Positions 6,962-16,235 are shown, counted from the first letter of the stretch. The stretch is DNA of 64,000 nt from Archangium sp. (GCA_030681645.1 JAUXRX010000038.1:1-64000); one strand, 5' to 3'. Translations and numbers: made by a program. Notes: generated from the sequence alone by a model not told the origin.

Positions 6962-8857
6962 ATGAGCTTCCACCGTCTCGCGTTGCTGCTCGGCCTCGTC
7001 ACGGTGTCGGGCTGTGGAGAGACCGTCCCGGTCTGCAGCCCTTCCAACTGCCTGGGTTGTTGCCTGGCGGGCGTGTGCGAGCGGGGGCTCACCGCGCCCG
7101 AGTGTGGCAGCGGCGGGCTCGCCTGCCAGCAGTGCAGTCCGGGAAACACCTGCCTCGGAGGCCAGTGCGTGCCCGGGACCACCGGCGGCGGCACGGGTGG
7201 TGGCTCCGTCGGCGGCGGCGGTGGAGGCGCGACCGGCGGAGGCGGAGGCGCGGGCGGTGGAGTTGGTGGAGGCGGCTCGTCCGGCGGGGGCGTGGGCGGC
7301 GGAATCGGCGGCGGAATCGGTGGAGGCGGCTCGTCCGGCGGTGGCGTGGGAGGCGGCGGCGCTCAAGGTGGAGGCGGAGGAGGAAGCCCGGTGACCTGCC
7401 GGCTCGACACCGACTGCCCAGCCCGTTCGCGCTGCCTCGACGGCGGCACCAGCAGCGCGCGCTGCGTGGCTGCGTGCAGCTTCATCGGCTCGGCGGGCTG
7501 CCCCACGGGGACCTCGTGCAGCCTGGTCTCGATGGATCAGCCGGGCATCGTCTGGCCCGAGTGCGGGACCTTCGGCACCGCGGGTGAAGGCGAGCCCTGC
7601 GCGCTGAGCAACGACGGCTCGAACTGCCGCGCCGAGCTCACCTGTCTGTCGTTCAGCACGGGGGGGAGCCGCTGCGTGCGCAAGTGCGACGCCACTGCGC
7701 CCTGCCCCGGCGCCGGGCAGGCCTGCGCCGACACCGTCATCGGCACCACCGTCACCGGCCTCAAGTTCTGCAACCCGCCGCGCGACGCGTGCTTCAGCAA
7801 CCCCTGCTTCGGCGCCAACCAGAACACCTGCACCGCGCAAGACGGCGTGGCGACCTGCAGCTGCAACGCGGGCTACGCCTCGGACGGCGGCGCGTGCGTG
7901 TGCCAGCCCCAGTGCAGTGGCCGGCAGTGCGGCGCCGACGGCTGTGGAGGCGCCTGCGGCACCTGCGCGGGCCAGGAGACCTGCACCGGTGCGGGGCAGT
8001 GCGTGTGCGTGCCCCAGTGCAACGGCAAGCAGTGTGGACCCGATGGGTGCGGGGGCACCTGCGGCACCTGCAGCAGCACGCAGCTCTGTACGGGCGCGGG
8101 CCAATGCCAGTGCGTGCCCCAGTGCAGCGGCAAGGTCTGCGGCACGGACGGTTGCGGCGGCAGCTGTGGCACCTGCCTCGCGGGCACGGCGTGCGACGGC
8201 ACGGGCCAGTGTGCGCCGTGCACGCCCCAATGCTCCGGGCGGACGTGCGGCTCGGACTCGTGCGGAGGGAGCTGCGGCAGCTGCACCCTGCCCCAGACCT
8301 GCAACGCGAGCGGCAGCTGCGTAACCGTGCCCTGCAACCCGGTGAACCAGACCGGCTGCGGGGCCAACCTGCGCTGCCGGTGGAGTGGCAGCGCCAACGT
8401 CTGCGTCAGCATCGGCCCGGGCCAGCGCGGGGACTTCTGCACGCCCGACGACTGCGGCGCCGGGCTGACCTGCGCGGGCAGCGGCGGCTTCGAGGTGTGC
8501 AGGGAATACTGCAACACCAGCTCAGACTGCGCCTTCGGTGGTCAATGTGTGTACACGCTCGGCGGCACCACCACGAAGCTGTGCAGCAATTCCTGCAACC
8601 CGCTCTCCTCCGGCAGTTGTCCCGCGGGCCAGGGCTGCCACGTGCAGAACGTGGGCACCGGCGTGGAGGTCGCCGATTGCGGCGACCTGGGCTTCGGCTC
8701 GGCGGGCAGCTTCTGCTCCACCGCGGACAGCTGCCTGGGCGGGTACACCTGCGTGAGCAGCAGCTGCCGCAGGTTGTGCTCGCTGGGCTCCAGCTGCGCC
8801 ACCGGGGCGTGCCTCAGCATCAGCGGCTGGTCGACGTATGGCGTCTGCCCGCTGTAG
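6962..8857 (+). CDS. Cys- and Gly-rich surface lipoprotein
   Basis: ATG 6962 places a signal peptide directly at the N-terminus with lipobox VSGC (Cys18); an in-frame ATG at 6941 is an alternative. Residues about 19-75 are a Cys module (CSPSNCLGCC...) paralogous to the N-terminus of the protein at 1228-5412. A Gly-rich linker of about 65 residues follows, then Cys domains including an EGF-like segment (near 7790-7900). Four tandem copies of C.PQC.G..CG.D.CGG.CG.C lie at about 7900-8300, and further C-rich modules continue to the stop. The same C.PQC repeat occurs once in the protein at 47311-48189. About 631 residues. No catalytic signature is seen; a disulfide-rich surface binding protein is inferred. 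Confidence 0.85.
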   Translation: MSFHRLALLLGLVTVSGCGETVPVCSPSNCLGCCLAGVCERGLTAPECGSGGLACQQCSPGNTCLGGQCVPGTTGGGTGGGSVGGGGGGATGGGGGAGGGVGGGGSSGGGVGGGIGGGIGGGGSSGGGVGGGGAQGGGGGGSPVTCRLDTDCPARSRCLDGGTSSARCVAACSFIGSAGCPTGTSCSLVSMDQPGIVWPECGTFGTAGEGEPCALSNDGSNCRAELTCLSFSTGGSRCVRKCDATAPCPGAGQACADTVIGTTVTGLKFCNPPRDACFSNPCFGANQNTCTAQDGVATCSCNAGYASDGGACVCQPQCSGRQCGADGCGGACGTCAGQETCTGAGQCVCVPQCNGKQCGPDGCGGTCGTCSSTQLCTGAGQCQCVPQCSGKVCGTDGCGGSCGTCLAGTACDGTGQCAPCTPQCSGRTCGSDSCGGSCGSCTLPQTCNASGSCVTVPCNPVNQTGCGANLRCRWSGSANVCVSIGPGQRGDFCTPDDCGAGLTCAGSGGFEVCREYCNTSSDCAFGGQCVYTLGGTTTKLCSNSCNPLSSGSCPAGQGCHVQNVGTGVEVADCGDLGFGSAGSFCSTADSCLGGYTCVSSSCRRLCSLGSSCATGACLSISGWSTYGVCPL

Positions 8858-8876
8858 CTAGACTTCACCTGAGCCC

Positions 8877-10529
8877 ATGGCCCTCGACATCGAACCACTG
8901 TTGAGCAAGCTCGCTGAGCTCGCCCCGCGCTTCGGGCGCGCGCGCGTGGACCTCGAGGCGATCGTCAGCCGCGGCAGGGCGAAGGACTACCGCGGGGTGA
9001 TGCAGAACGCGCGGCTGGTGCTCGAGGTGCTGCTGCGCTCGCTGGTCACCGATGAGCTCAAGCAGACGCCCGGGAAGGCGATGCTGGAGGAGCTGGTCTC
9101 CCGGTTCCGTCAGCAGGCCAACGCCGGCATCATCCCCGCCCGAATCCTCGCGCACATGGGCACGGTGCAGGCGTGGGGCAACCTGTCGGCCCACGACCAC
9201 GCCGGCAGCCTCGACGAGTCCGGCGTGCACGTGGGGAAGGACGAGGTGGTCGCCAGCCTCAACTCCGTGGTGGCGATTCTCGGGTGGTACGCCGAGAAGA
9301 AGGGCCTGGCGACGCCCCTGCCGCCCGGCGCCGCGCCGCCCCCCGGTGCAGCGCCCGCGCTCGAGCCGACTCAACCCCGTGAACCGGCCGGGCTGGGCCG
9401 CATCATCGGCGGGCGGTACCGCCTGGAATCGCGGCTCGCCGCCGGGGGCATGGGCGAGGTCTACCAGGCCACGCACCTCGAGCTGGGCCGGAAGCTGGCG
9501 CTCAAGCTCATGCGCGCTGAGCTGAGCCAGGACACCGCCTTCGTCGAGCGCTTCCGCCGCGAGGCGATGACCGCCAGCCGGCTCGGGCACCCGCACATCG
9601 TCGACATCATCGACTCGGGGCGCTCGGACGATGGGCAGTTCTATTTCGTGATGGAGTTCCTCGACGGGAAGACGCTCTCGGCGCTCATCGACGAGGGGCC
9701 CATGGCGCTGCCGCTCGCCCTCGAGCTCGTCACGCAGATCGCCCAGGCGCTCGACGTGGCGCACCGCGCGGGTGTCGTGCACCGCGATCTCAAGCCCGAC
9801 AACGTCATGGTCCTCGACCGCCAGGGCCAGCCGTTCGTCAAGCTCGTCGATTTCGGCATCGCCAAGGTCGTGGTGGCGTCGACCGACACGAAGCTCACCA
9901 CTCACGGCCTGATCATGGGCACGCCGCAGTACATGGCGCCTGAGCAGGCCGCCGGCCAGCCCCTCGACGCGCGCGCCGACGTCTACGCGCTGGGGTTGAT
10001 CCTCTTCGAGTTGTTGACGGGCCACCCGCCCCTCACCGGGGAGACCTCCGCGCTGGTCATGTCGGCGCACATCTCGAGCGTCGCGCCGCCGCTGCCCGCG
10101 GTCTTTCCAGCTTCGCTGCGGACGCTGGTGGCCCGCGCGCTGGCCAAGAGCCCTGACACGCGCCCGCAATCGATGGCTGAGGTGTTGAGCGCCCTCGCCC
10201 GCGTGCCCCGTGAGCTGTCGAAGCCGTGGTGGCGGCCCGTGAAGGTGCTGCTGGGCGTGAGCCTCGTGGTGTTGGTGGGCGTGGTCGCCTGGAATGCGCG
10301 GCCCCGCGAGGCACCGGTGGTGCCGAGGGCCGACCCACCGCCCCTCGCCGTTCAGCCGGCACCCGAACCGTCACCGCCGCTCGCGGCGCCGCCACCTCCG
10401 CATGACGCCGAGCCCCTCGACGCGGGCAGCGCGCCGCCACGCCGGAGGCCGCCACCCAGGCAGCCCTCGAACCCCGTGAAGCAACCCCTCAACCCGGCGC
10501 CGGCGCTGCTTCCCGCAGACGGGCTGTGA
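8877..10529 (+). CDS. Ser/Thr protein kinase with N-terminal DUF4145-like domain and one TM segment
   Basis: A 550-residue eukaryote-like kinase. Residues about 1-145 form a helical domain resembling DUF4145. The kinase domain spans about 178-440 with the Gly loop AAGGMGEV, the ATP-binding Lys210 (ALKLM), the catalytic loop HRDLKPDN at 302-309, DFG at 325-327 and the GTPQYMAPEQ activation segment. All key residues are present, so it should be active. A transmembrane helix (about 455-473) is followed by a Pro-rich tail of about 75 residues that would lie outside the cytoplasm. This is the usual myxobacterial membrane-kinase layout, except that the N-terminal extension is unusual. It begins 20 bp after the preceding lipoprotein gene and may be co-transcribed with it. 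Confidence 0.92.
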   Translation: MALDIEPLLSKLAELAPRFGRARVDLEAIVSRGRAKDYRGVMQNARLVLEVLLRSLVTDELKQTPGKAMLEELVSRFRQQANAGIIPARILAHMGTVQAWGNLSAHDHAGSLDESGVHVGKDEVVASLNSVVAILGWYAEKKGLATPLPPGAAPPPGAAPALEPTQPREPAGLGRIIGGRYRLESRLAAGGMGEVYQATHLELGRKLALKLMRAELSQDTAFVERFRREAMTASRLGHPHIVDIIDSGRSDDGQFYFVMEFLDGKTLSALIDEGPMALPLALELVTQIAQALDVAHRAGVVHRDLKPDNVMVLDRQGQPFVKLVDFGIAKVVVASTDTKLTTHGLIMGTPQYMAPEQAAGQPLDARADVYALGLILFELLTGHPPLTGETSALVMSAHISSVAPPLPAVFPASLRTLVARALAKSPDTRPQSMAEVLSALARVPRELSKPWWRPVKVLLGVSLVVLVGVVAWNARPREAPVVPRADPPPLAVQPAPEPSPPLAAPPPPHDAEPLDAGSAPPRRRPPPRQPSNPVKQPLNPAPALLPADGL

Positions 10530-10544
10530 GTCGTAGAGCGCCGT

Positions 10545-10672
10545 TCACCTCGCGCACCCCGAGAGGTCGATCGAAATGGCGGTTTGAGCCCGTCACCGTT
10601 CACCCCGAGAGGGTCGATCGAATAGCGGCTCGAGCCCGTCACCGTTCGGAGTCGCACCGCTCGGGGTGAACG
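10545..10672. repeat. Tandem family-A repeat cluster overlapping the next start
   Basis: Two direct copies of about 48 bp (CACCCCGAGA..GTCGATCGAA followed by GCCCGTCACCGTT) lie at about 10555-10600 and 10600-10645. A third, inverted partial copy ends in CTCGGGGTGAACGG at 10661-10674. The element belongs to the same family as 23235-23262, 37007-37080, 55045-55072 and 61143-61170. The most upstream possible start of the photolyase fusion (GTG 10666) lies inside the repeat. Confidence 0.65.
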
Positions 10673-13137
10673 GTGCTCCCTCAGGGAGTAGCCTCGACGG
10701 CGACGTGCTGCCCCCCCACCTGCAAGAGCGCCTCGAGCCGAACGCTCCCGCGCCCCGCGACGGCGACTACGTCATCTACTGGATGCGCATCGCCGCGCGC
10801 GCCACCGAGAACCCCGCCCTCGACGTCGCCCTCACCGCCGCCGCCGCGCTGGGAAAGAAGGTGTTCGTCTACCACGCGCTCTCCGAGCGCTACCGCTATG
10901 CCAACGACCGGCTGCACACCTTCATCCTCGAGGGCGCCCGCGACGTTCAGCGCGACTGCGCCGCGCGGGAGGTCGGGTATGCGTTTCACCTCGAGCGCGC
11001 CGGGAGTCGCGAGCCGGTGCTGCGGGAGCTGGCGAAGCGCGCCGCGCTGGTGGTGACCGACTTCATGCCGGTGCAGCCCCTGCTGCGGTGGGACGCGGAG
11101 CTGGCGAAGGAGGTGCCGCTGTGGCGCGTCGATGCGTCGTGTGTCGCGCCGGTGTGGAGCATGGGGAAGAGCGCGGAGCGCGCGTTCGAGTTCCGCGCGC
11201 TGGCGCAGCCGCTGTGGGACGCGCGGGTGAGCGTGCCGTGGAACGACGTGACGGCGCGGGGGCCCGCGTGGCTGCCCGAGCTGCCGTTCACTCCGATCGA
11301 CCTGCAGCGCGCTTCGGTCGCCGAGCTGGTGGCGTCGTGTGAGGTCGACCACACCGTCGCGCCGGTGCATCACACTCCCGGGGGGACGAGCGCGGGGTTG
11401 GCGCGGTGGACGAAGTTTCGGGAGCAGAAGCTCGCTCGCTACTCGAAGGATCGCAGCGACCCGCTCAAGGAAGGCACGAGCCGGATCAGCGCATATCTGC
11501 ACTTCGGGCACCTCTCGCCGTTTCGGGTCGCTCGCGAGGCACGCGCGGCCCTCTCCCCCGCGGGGGAGCGGGAGACAGGGTTTCTGGACGAGCTGCTGGT
11601 GTGGCGTGAGCTGAGCTGGAACTTCTGCCTGCACCACCCGAAGCACGAGACACTCGACGCGCTGCCTGCGTGGGCCCGCGAGACGTTGCGAGCCCACGAG
11701 CGTGACGGCCGCACCGCCCTCCCCTCGTTCGAGCAGCTCGCGCGCGCCCAGACCGGTGACCTGCTCTGGGACGCGGCGCAGCGCCAACTGCTCACGCACG
11801 GCGAACTCCACAACAGCGTGCGCATGACCTGGGGCAAGGCCCTGCTCGGGTGGACTCGCACCGCCCACGACGCGCTCACCACCCTGCTCGAGCTCAATCA
11901 CCGCTACGCGCTCGACGGCCGCGACCCCGCTTCCTACGGCGGCATCCTCTGGTGCCTGGGCGCGTTCGATCGCCCGTTCTCTCCCGAGGTGCCGGTGCTG
12001 GGCAGCGTGCGGCCCCGGCCGACCTCCGAGCAGAAGCTCCGCTTCGACGTGGGCGAATACGAGCGGCGCGTGCACCGCCCCTCGCGAGGCAGCGCCCTCA
12101 CCGTGGCCGTCATCGGCGGTGGCGCCGCCGGCGCCGCGGCCGCGCGCGCGCTCAAGGACGCGGGCCACGTGGTGACGGTGTTCGACAAGGGCCACGCACC
12201 CGGCGGGCGGCTGGCGACGCGGCATGAAGGTGAGCTCCGCTTCGACCACGGCGCGCAGTTCTTCACCGTGCGCGACGAGCGCTTCGCCCGCTGGGCCCGC
12301 GCCTGGTGGCAGGAGCGCGTCATCACCCAGTGGCGCGGCACGGTGGAAGGCGAACACGCGCGCGAGCACCCGCACGAGCTGGTGCGCCTGGTGGGCGCGC
12401 CGGGCATGGACTCCATCGTCAAGCGCATGCTGGTCGACCTCGACGTGCGGCCCGGCGTCGAGGTGGCCGGGCTCACGCGCGACGGCACCCGCTGGCGGCT
12501 GCTCGATGCGGGCAATCACGCGCTCGGCGAGTTCGACGCCGCGGTGGTCGCCACCCCCGCGCCCCAGGCCGCGATGCTGGTCGACCCCACCTCGTACGCC
12601 CTCGCCTCCCGCATTCGCGACGAGGTGGTGATGGCCCCCTGCTGGGCGGTGATGGTGCAGTTCGCCGAATCACCCGGCGTGGAATGGGACGCGAGCTACT
12701 CCACCGTCGGTCCGCTCGCGTGGCTGTGCCGGAACTCGAGCAAGCCCGAGCGGCCGGAGGGCGAGGCGTGGGTGCTGCACGCGTCGGCGGCGTGGACCCG
12801 CGCGCACCTCGAGGCCGAGCCCGAGGCCATCGTGCCCATGTTGATGGACGCGTTCTTCGCCACCACCGGCGCTCGGAAGATGGAGCCGCTCTTCGCCAGC
12901 GCCCATCGCTGGCGCTTCGCGGTGACCGAGAAGGCGCTGGGCGAGCCCTGCCTGTGGGACGAGGAGAAGCGGCTCGCGGTGTGTGGTGACTGGTGCCTGG
13001 GGCCACACCTCGAGGCGGCGTTTCTGTCGGGCAGCGCGGCCGCCGGACGGATCAACGCGATTCCGGGTGGGCTGATGGAAGAGGCCGACCCTCCGCACCG
13101 GCTGGAGACACAACTGACGCTGGGCCTCGTGCGCTGA
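10666..13137 (+). CDS. Class II-type photolyase fused to a renalase-like FAD oxidoreductase
   Basis: Residues about 15-470 match class II CPD photolyase. The N-terminal domain has DYVIYWMR..ARATENPAL and R.YANDRLHTFILEGARD. The FAD/DNA-binding part has YLHFGHLSP, DELLVWRELSWNF, HNSVRMTWGKALLGWT and LDGRDPASYGGILW. These residues bind FAD and flip out thymine dimers for light-driven repair. From about residue 478 a Rossmann fold begins (AVIGGGAAGAAAARAL, then FDKGHAPGGRLATR and FDHGAQFFTVRD), typical of renalase-like NAD(P)/FAD amine-oxidase-type enzymes, to residue 823. The GTG start at 10666 is inside a repeat; GTG 10705 is an equally good start. The 3' end overlaps the convergent histidine kinase gene by 86 bp. 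The link between the two activities is unknown. Confidence 0.88.
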   Translation: MNGAPSGSSLDGDVLPPHLQERLEPNAPAPRDGDYVIYWMRIAARATENPALDVALTAAAALGKKVFVYHALSERYRYANDRLHTFILEGARDVQRDCAAREVGYAFHLERAGSREPVLRELAKRAALVVTDFMPVQPLLRWDAELAKEVPLWRVDASCVAPVWSMGKSAERAFEFRALAQPLWDARVSVPWNDVTARGPAWLPELPFTPIDLQRASVAELVASCEVDHTVAPVHHTPGGTSAGLARWTKFREQKLARYSKDRSDPLKEGTSRISAYLHFGHLSPFRVAREARAALSPAGERETGFLDELLVWRELSWNFCLHHPKHETLDALPAWARETLRAHERDGRTALPSFEQLARAQTGDLLWDAAQRQLLTHGELHNSVRMTWGKALLGWTRTAHDALTTLLELNHRYALDGRDPASYGGILWCLGAFDRPFSPEVPVLGSVRPRPTSEQKLRFDVGEYERRVHRPSRGSALTVAVIGGGAAGAAAARALKDAGHVVTVFDKGHAPGGRLATRHEGELRFDHGAQFFTVRDERFARWARAWWQERVITQWRGTVEGEHAREHPHELVRLVGAPGMDSIVKRMLVDLDVRPGVEVAGLTRDGTRWRLLDAGNHALGEFDAAVVATPAPQAAMLVDPTSYALASRIRDEVVMAPCWAVMVQFAESPGVEWDASYSTVGPLAWLCRNSSKPERPEGEAWVLHASAAWTRAHLEAEPEAIVPMLMDAFFATTGARKMEPLFASAHRWRFAVTEKALGEPCLWDEEKRLAVCGDWCLGPHLEAAFLSGSAAAGRINAIPGGLMEEADPPHRLETQLTLGLVR

Positions 13138-15463
13138 GCAGCTTCGTCAACAACGCGTAGAGCCGCGCGATGTCCACCGGCTTGCTCACGTGCGCGACCA
13201 TGCCGGCGGCGAGGCACCGCTCGCGTTCGTCCCGCATGGCGTGCGCCGTCATCGCGATGATGGGGGGGCAGCTCGCCCCGAGCCGGGCGCGGATGACCCG
13301 GGTGGCCTCGTAGCCGTCCATTCTCGGCATTTGAATGTCCATCAGGACGAGGTCGAAGGTGGCCAGCGGCGCGCAGGCGAGCTCCACGGCGGCCTGCCCA
13401 TCTTCGGCGAGCGTGACCTGGAGGCCCGCCCGCTCGAGCACCCGCCTCGCCAACAGCTGGTTGACCGGGTTGTCCTCGACCAGCAGCACCTGCCGGCCCA
13501 CCAGCGCGCTCGCCCCGGCCAGCGCTCCGGCGGCGCCGGCCGAGCGGACGTCCGAGAGCTCGTTCGCCTGCTCCGCCGAGGGCTCACCCACCTTGACGCG
13601 AAGGCTGAACTTCGACCCCCGGCGCGGCGTCGACTCGACCCGCAGCTCGCCGCCCATGAGCCGGGCCAGCTCGCGGCTGATGACGAGGCCCAGACCCGTA
13701 CCCCCGAAGCGGCGGGTGGTGGAGGCGTCGGCCTGCGTGAAGGGCTGGAAGAGCGAGGCCAGCTCGCCGGGCGTGATGCCGATGCCGGTGTCGGTCACGC
13801 AGAAGGACAGCTCGTCCTTCGCCGGGCCGCCCTCGACGTGGAGCTCCACCCGGCCTTCGCTGGTGAACTTGATGGCGTTGGACAGGAGGTTGGTGAGCAC
13901 CTGCTGGAGCCGGAGCGGATCTCCCACCACCACGTCCGGCACGCCGGCGCCGACGCGCACGTTCAGCGGGAAGCCCTTCGCTTCGGCGGCGCCTCCCAGC
14001 GTGTCCTGGATGGCGCCGAGGAGGCCGCGCAGGTCGAAGGGAATGGCCTCGATGGCCAGCTTGCCCGCCTCGATCTTCGAGACATCGAGGATGTCGTTGA
14101 CGAGCCCGAGCAGGGTCTTGCCGGCCTGGTGAATCACGCCCACGTATTCGCGCAGCCGCTGCGGGTCGGGCTCGTCGACCCCCAGCTGGCTGAGCCCCAG
14201 GATGGCGTTGAGCGGCGTGCGGATCTCGTGGGACATGTTGGCCAGGAACTGGCTCTTCAGCTGGCTGGCCGCCTCGGCCGCGGCCCGCGCCTGCAGCAGC
14301 GCGGCTTCGACCTGGCTGCGCTCGGTGATGTCGCGCACGATGGTGACGACGGTGTCGTCGGTGCAGCGCACCACCCGGCCCTCGAAGCGCCGCTCTTCGC
14401 CGCGGACCGGGAGCGTGTAGTGGAGCTCCTGCGTCGCGCCCGACTCGAGCGTGGCGGCGAAGGCCTTCATGAACTGGGACGCCACCGGCGCGGGCAGCAC
14501 GTCGGCGACCTTGCGGTGAAGAAAGTGGTCAGGGGAAACGAGGAGCGGACCCTGCGCGTTGACCGCCAGGAATTCCCCGTCGGCGCGGTTGGTGAAGACC
14601 AGGTCGGGGATGGCGCTGATCAACGCACGGTTTCTCGCGTGCAGCTCGTCGATGGAGAACCCCAGCGAGTGGGCGAAGCGCACCACCACCGCCGCGGTCA
14701 CCGACACCACCAGGGTCACGGCGAGGGACAGGGCGAGCGCCTCGTGCAGGGAGCCCGCCACGAGCAGCCACGACGCGCCCTGCACCACCGCGCTCGCCAC
14801 GGCGAGCGGCACGAACACGCGCGAGAGCCGCGCGGCCGTCGAGTCGCCGACCACCAGCCGGGTGGGGAAGCTCTCGGGCCCGGCGGTGGCGACCAGCGCG
14901 ACGCCCAGGCACAGCAGGCCGAGGGCGGTGTTGAGGGCCATGGGTACGACGGCGCTCCCGTAGAGCAGCGGCGAGGGCCACAGGTACGAGAGGATCACCG
15001 TCAGGCCGACCAGCGCGGTCAGCGTACCGGGGACCGCCGTCCAGTCGCCGAGCCAACGAGCGGCTTGCTCCCGCCCCTCTCGGAGCAGCGACAGGAAGAC
15101 GCCCAGCCCGGCGAGCGCGAAGGCGGCGCCGGTGGCCGGTGACATGGGCAGGCGCCCGCCGGGCAGCGAGAGGTCCGCACCCGAGGCCGCCACCAGCAGG
15201 CTCGCCGCGCAGGCCAGGAAGACCAGGGCGAGCAGCGCCCGCTTCGCAAGACCCTGCCAGGGCCGCCGCGCCTGGCGGAACAGCACCGCCGCGTAGAACA
15301 GGAAGAAGCCCGCGGTCGCCGGCGCCATGGGAATGAAGCCCGAGCCGACGCTGCCCAGGCGGCTGAGGCCCGGGAGCACGCCGAGCAGGCCCATGGAGGC
15401 GGCCACGGCCACGACCGTGGCGAAGATCCGAACCGTCCGGCTCTGGGTCGAGGAGGGCACCAT
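13052..15463 (-). CDS. Hybrid sensor histidine kinase (multi-TM, PAS, HisKA, HATPase, receiver)
   Basis: ATG 15463 is preferred; a GTG at 15496 would add 11 residues. About eight hydrophobic helices occupy residues 10-270. A PAS-type sensor starts near LISAIPDLVFTN, followed by a HisKA domain with MSHEIRTPLNA (phosphoaccepting His412) and an HATPase domain with N, DTGIGI and GTGLGL boxes. A C-terminal receiver follows (VLLVEDNPVNQ, LMDIQMPRMDGYEAT; phosphoacceptor Asp709). The protein would autophosphorylate and pass phosphate to its own receiver, then probably to an unlinked Hpt protein or regulator. No response regulator gene is adjacent. The last 86 bp overlap the convergent photolyase-fusion gene, so the two transcripts are antisense at their ends. 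Confidence 0.92.
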   Translation of the reverse strand: MVPSSTQSRTVRIFATVVAVAASMGLLGVLPGLSRLGSVGSGFIPMAPATAGFFLFYAAVLFRQARRPWQGLAKRALLALVFLACAASLLVAASGADLSLPGGRLPMSPATGAAFALAGLGVFLSLLREGREQAARWLGDWTAVPGTLTALVGLTVILSYLWPSPLLYGSAVVPMALNTALGLLCLGVALVATAGPESFPTRLVVGDSTAARLSRVFVPLAVASAVVQGASWLLVAGSLHEALALSLAVTLVVSVTAAVVVRFAHSLGFSIDELHARNRALISAIPDLVFTNRADGEFLAVNAQGPLLVSPDHFLHRKVADVLPAPVASQFMKAFAATLESGATQELHYTLPVRGEERRFEGRVVRCTDDTVVTIVRDITERSQVEAALLQARAAAEAASQLKSQFLANMSHEIRTPLNAILGLSQLGVDEPDPQRLREYVGVIHQAGKTLLGLVNDILDVSKIEAGKLAIEAIPFDLRGLLGAIQDTLGGAAEAKGFPLNVRVGAGVPDVVVGDPLRLQQVLTNLLSNAIKFTSEGRVELHVEGGPAKDELSFCVTDTGIGITPGELASLFQPFTQADASTTRRFGGTGLGLVISRELARLMGGELRVESTPRRGSKFSLRVKVGEPSAEQANELSDVRSAGAAGALAGASALVGRQVLLVEDNPVNQLLARRVLERAGLQVTLAEDGQAAVELACAPLATFDLVLMDIQMPRMDGYEATRVIRARLGASCPPIIAMTAHAMRDERERCLAAGMVAHVSKPVDIARLYALLTKLLSARGPASVVSPAGAEGRPLPSAHPESR

Positions 15464-15543
15464 GGAATGCGCGTCGATGAAGCGTAACGAGCGCACTCCG
15501 GGGATCGATCGAATCGGGCCGGGTCGGGCCCGACCCCGACGCC

Positions 15544-16224
15544 TCAGGTGACGATGCGCAGGACCGAGTCGTGGGCGGCCTTGCCGAAGGCGTCGTCTCG
15601 CAGCGCCACCACCGCGTAGCGATCCGAGTCGACGTCGACGAGGAAGTAGTGCTTCCCGTTGCCCGCTTCCTGCAGCACGGCGTTGAAGGCCGAGAGCACC
15701 GAGCCCAGGCTGAACGGGTGCAGGCCCGTCGCGGCGGTGACCAGCTTCACCTGCAGCACGTCGGGGGACAGCGACGCCAGGTCGCCCACCGGGATCTTCG
15801 GCGAGTCACCGAAGTGTTCGTCGAGCACCGCCAGCTCGTCGGCGCGGGCGAACTTCGAGAGCCCCTTCGAGCCGTACCACGCCACGCACAGCTTGCCCGC
15901 GAGCTCGCCGCTGAGCTGCTCGGCGCCGTCGGCCAGCCGCTTCGCCTCGTCGAGGGTGAGGCTCTTGAGGATGCCCAGCCCCTGCAGCTCGGCGAAGCCT
16001 TCCGCGAAGGGCTTGTGGTCGGGCTTGTCGTTCTCCACCAGCACCAGCCGCGCCTTGAGCTTCCCGCTCAGCAGCAGGCCGGTGATGACCTCCGCGGTCT
16101 GCCCCACCTTGAGGTCGGCGGTGGTGGCGACGGACACGTCGAAGTGCACCTCGTCTCCGGTCTCGAGCTTGATGTGACCCAGACCACGGGCGGCGTCGAA
16201 GGCGGTGATGGTTCCGCGGGGCAT
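15544..16224 (-). CDS. Cold-shock-domain-like protein with uncharacterised C-terminal domain
   Basis: ATG 16224 gives a 226-residue protein beginning PRGTITAFDAARGLGHIKL, then GDEVHFDVS and KVGQTAEV. This is the beta-strand pattern of a cold-shock domain (normally KG.VKWF...KGFGFI). The aromatic RNP residues are mostly replaced, so nucleic-acid binding may be weaker or changed. Residues about 75-226 form an unrecognised domain containing AWYGSKGLSKFARADELAVLDEHFG. A longer frame reaches 16539 but reads through the duplicated remnant at 16236-16294 and has no coding character there. It lies 3' of the esterase gene, in the same direction. Confidence 0.75.
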   Translation of the reverse strand: MPRGTITAFDAARGLGHIKLETGDEVHFDVSVATTADLKVGQTAEVITGLLLSGKLKARLVLVENDKPDHKPFAEGFAELQGLGILKSLTLDEAKRLADGAEQLSGELAGKLCVAWYGSKGLSKFARADELAVLDEHFGDSPKIPVGDLASLSPDVLQVKLVTAATGLHPFSLGSVLSAFNAVLQEAGNGKHYFLVDVDSDRYAVVALRDDAFGKAAHDSVLRIVT

Positions 16225-16235
16225 GCCGCTTTTTA

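Noticed and set aside
6484..8230. Minus-strand open frame covering the lipoprotein at 6962-8857
   Set aside because: Mostly antisense to a gene with clear domains. Only its end (6260-6469) shows its own codon bias and was kept as a tentative ORF.
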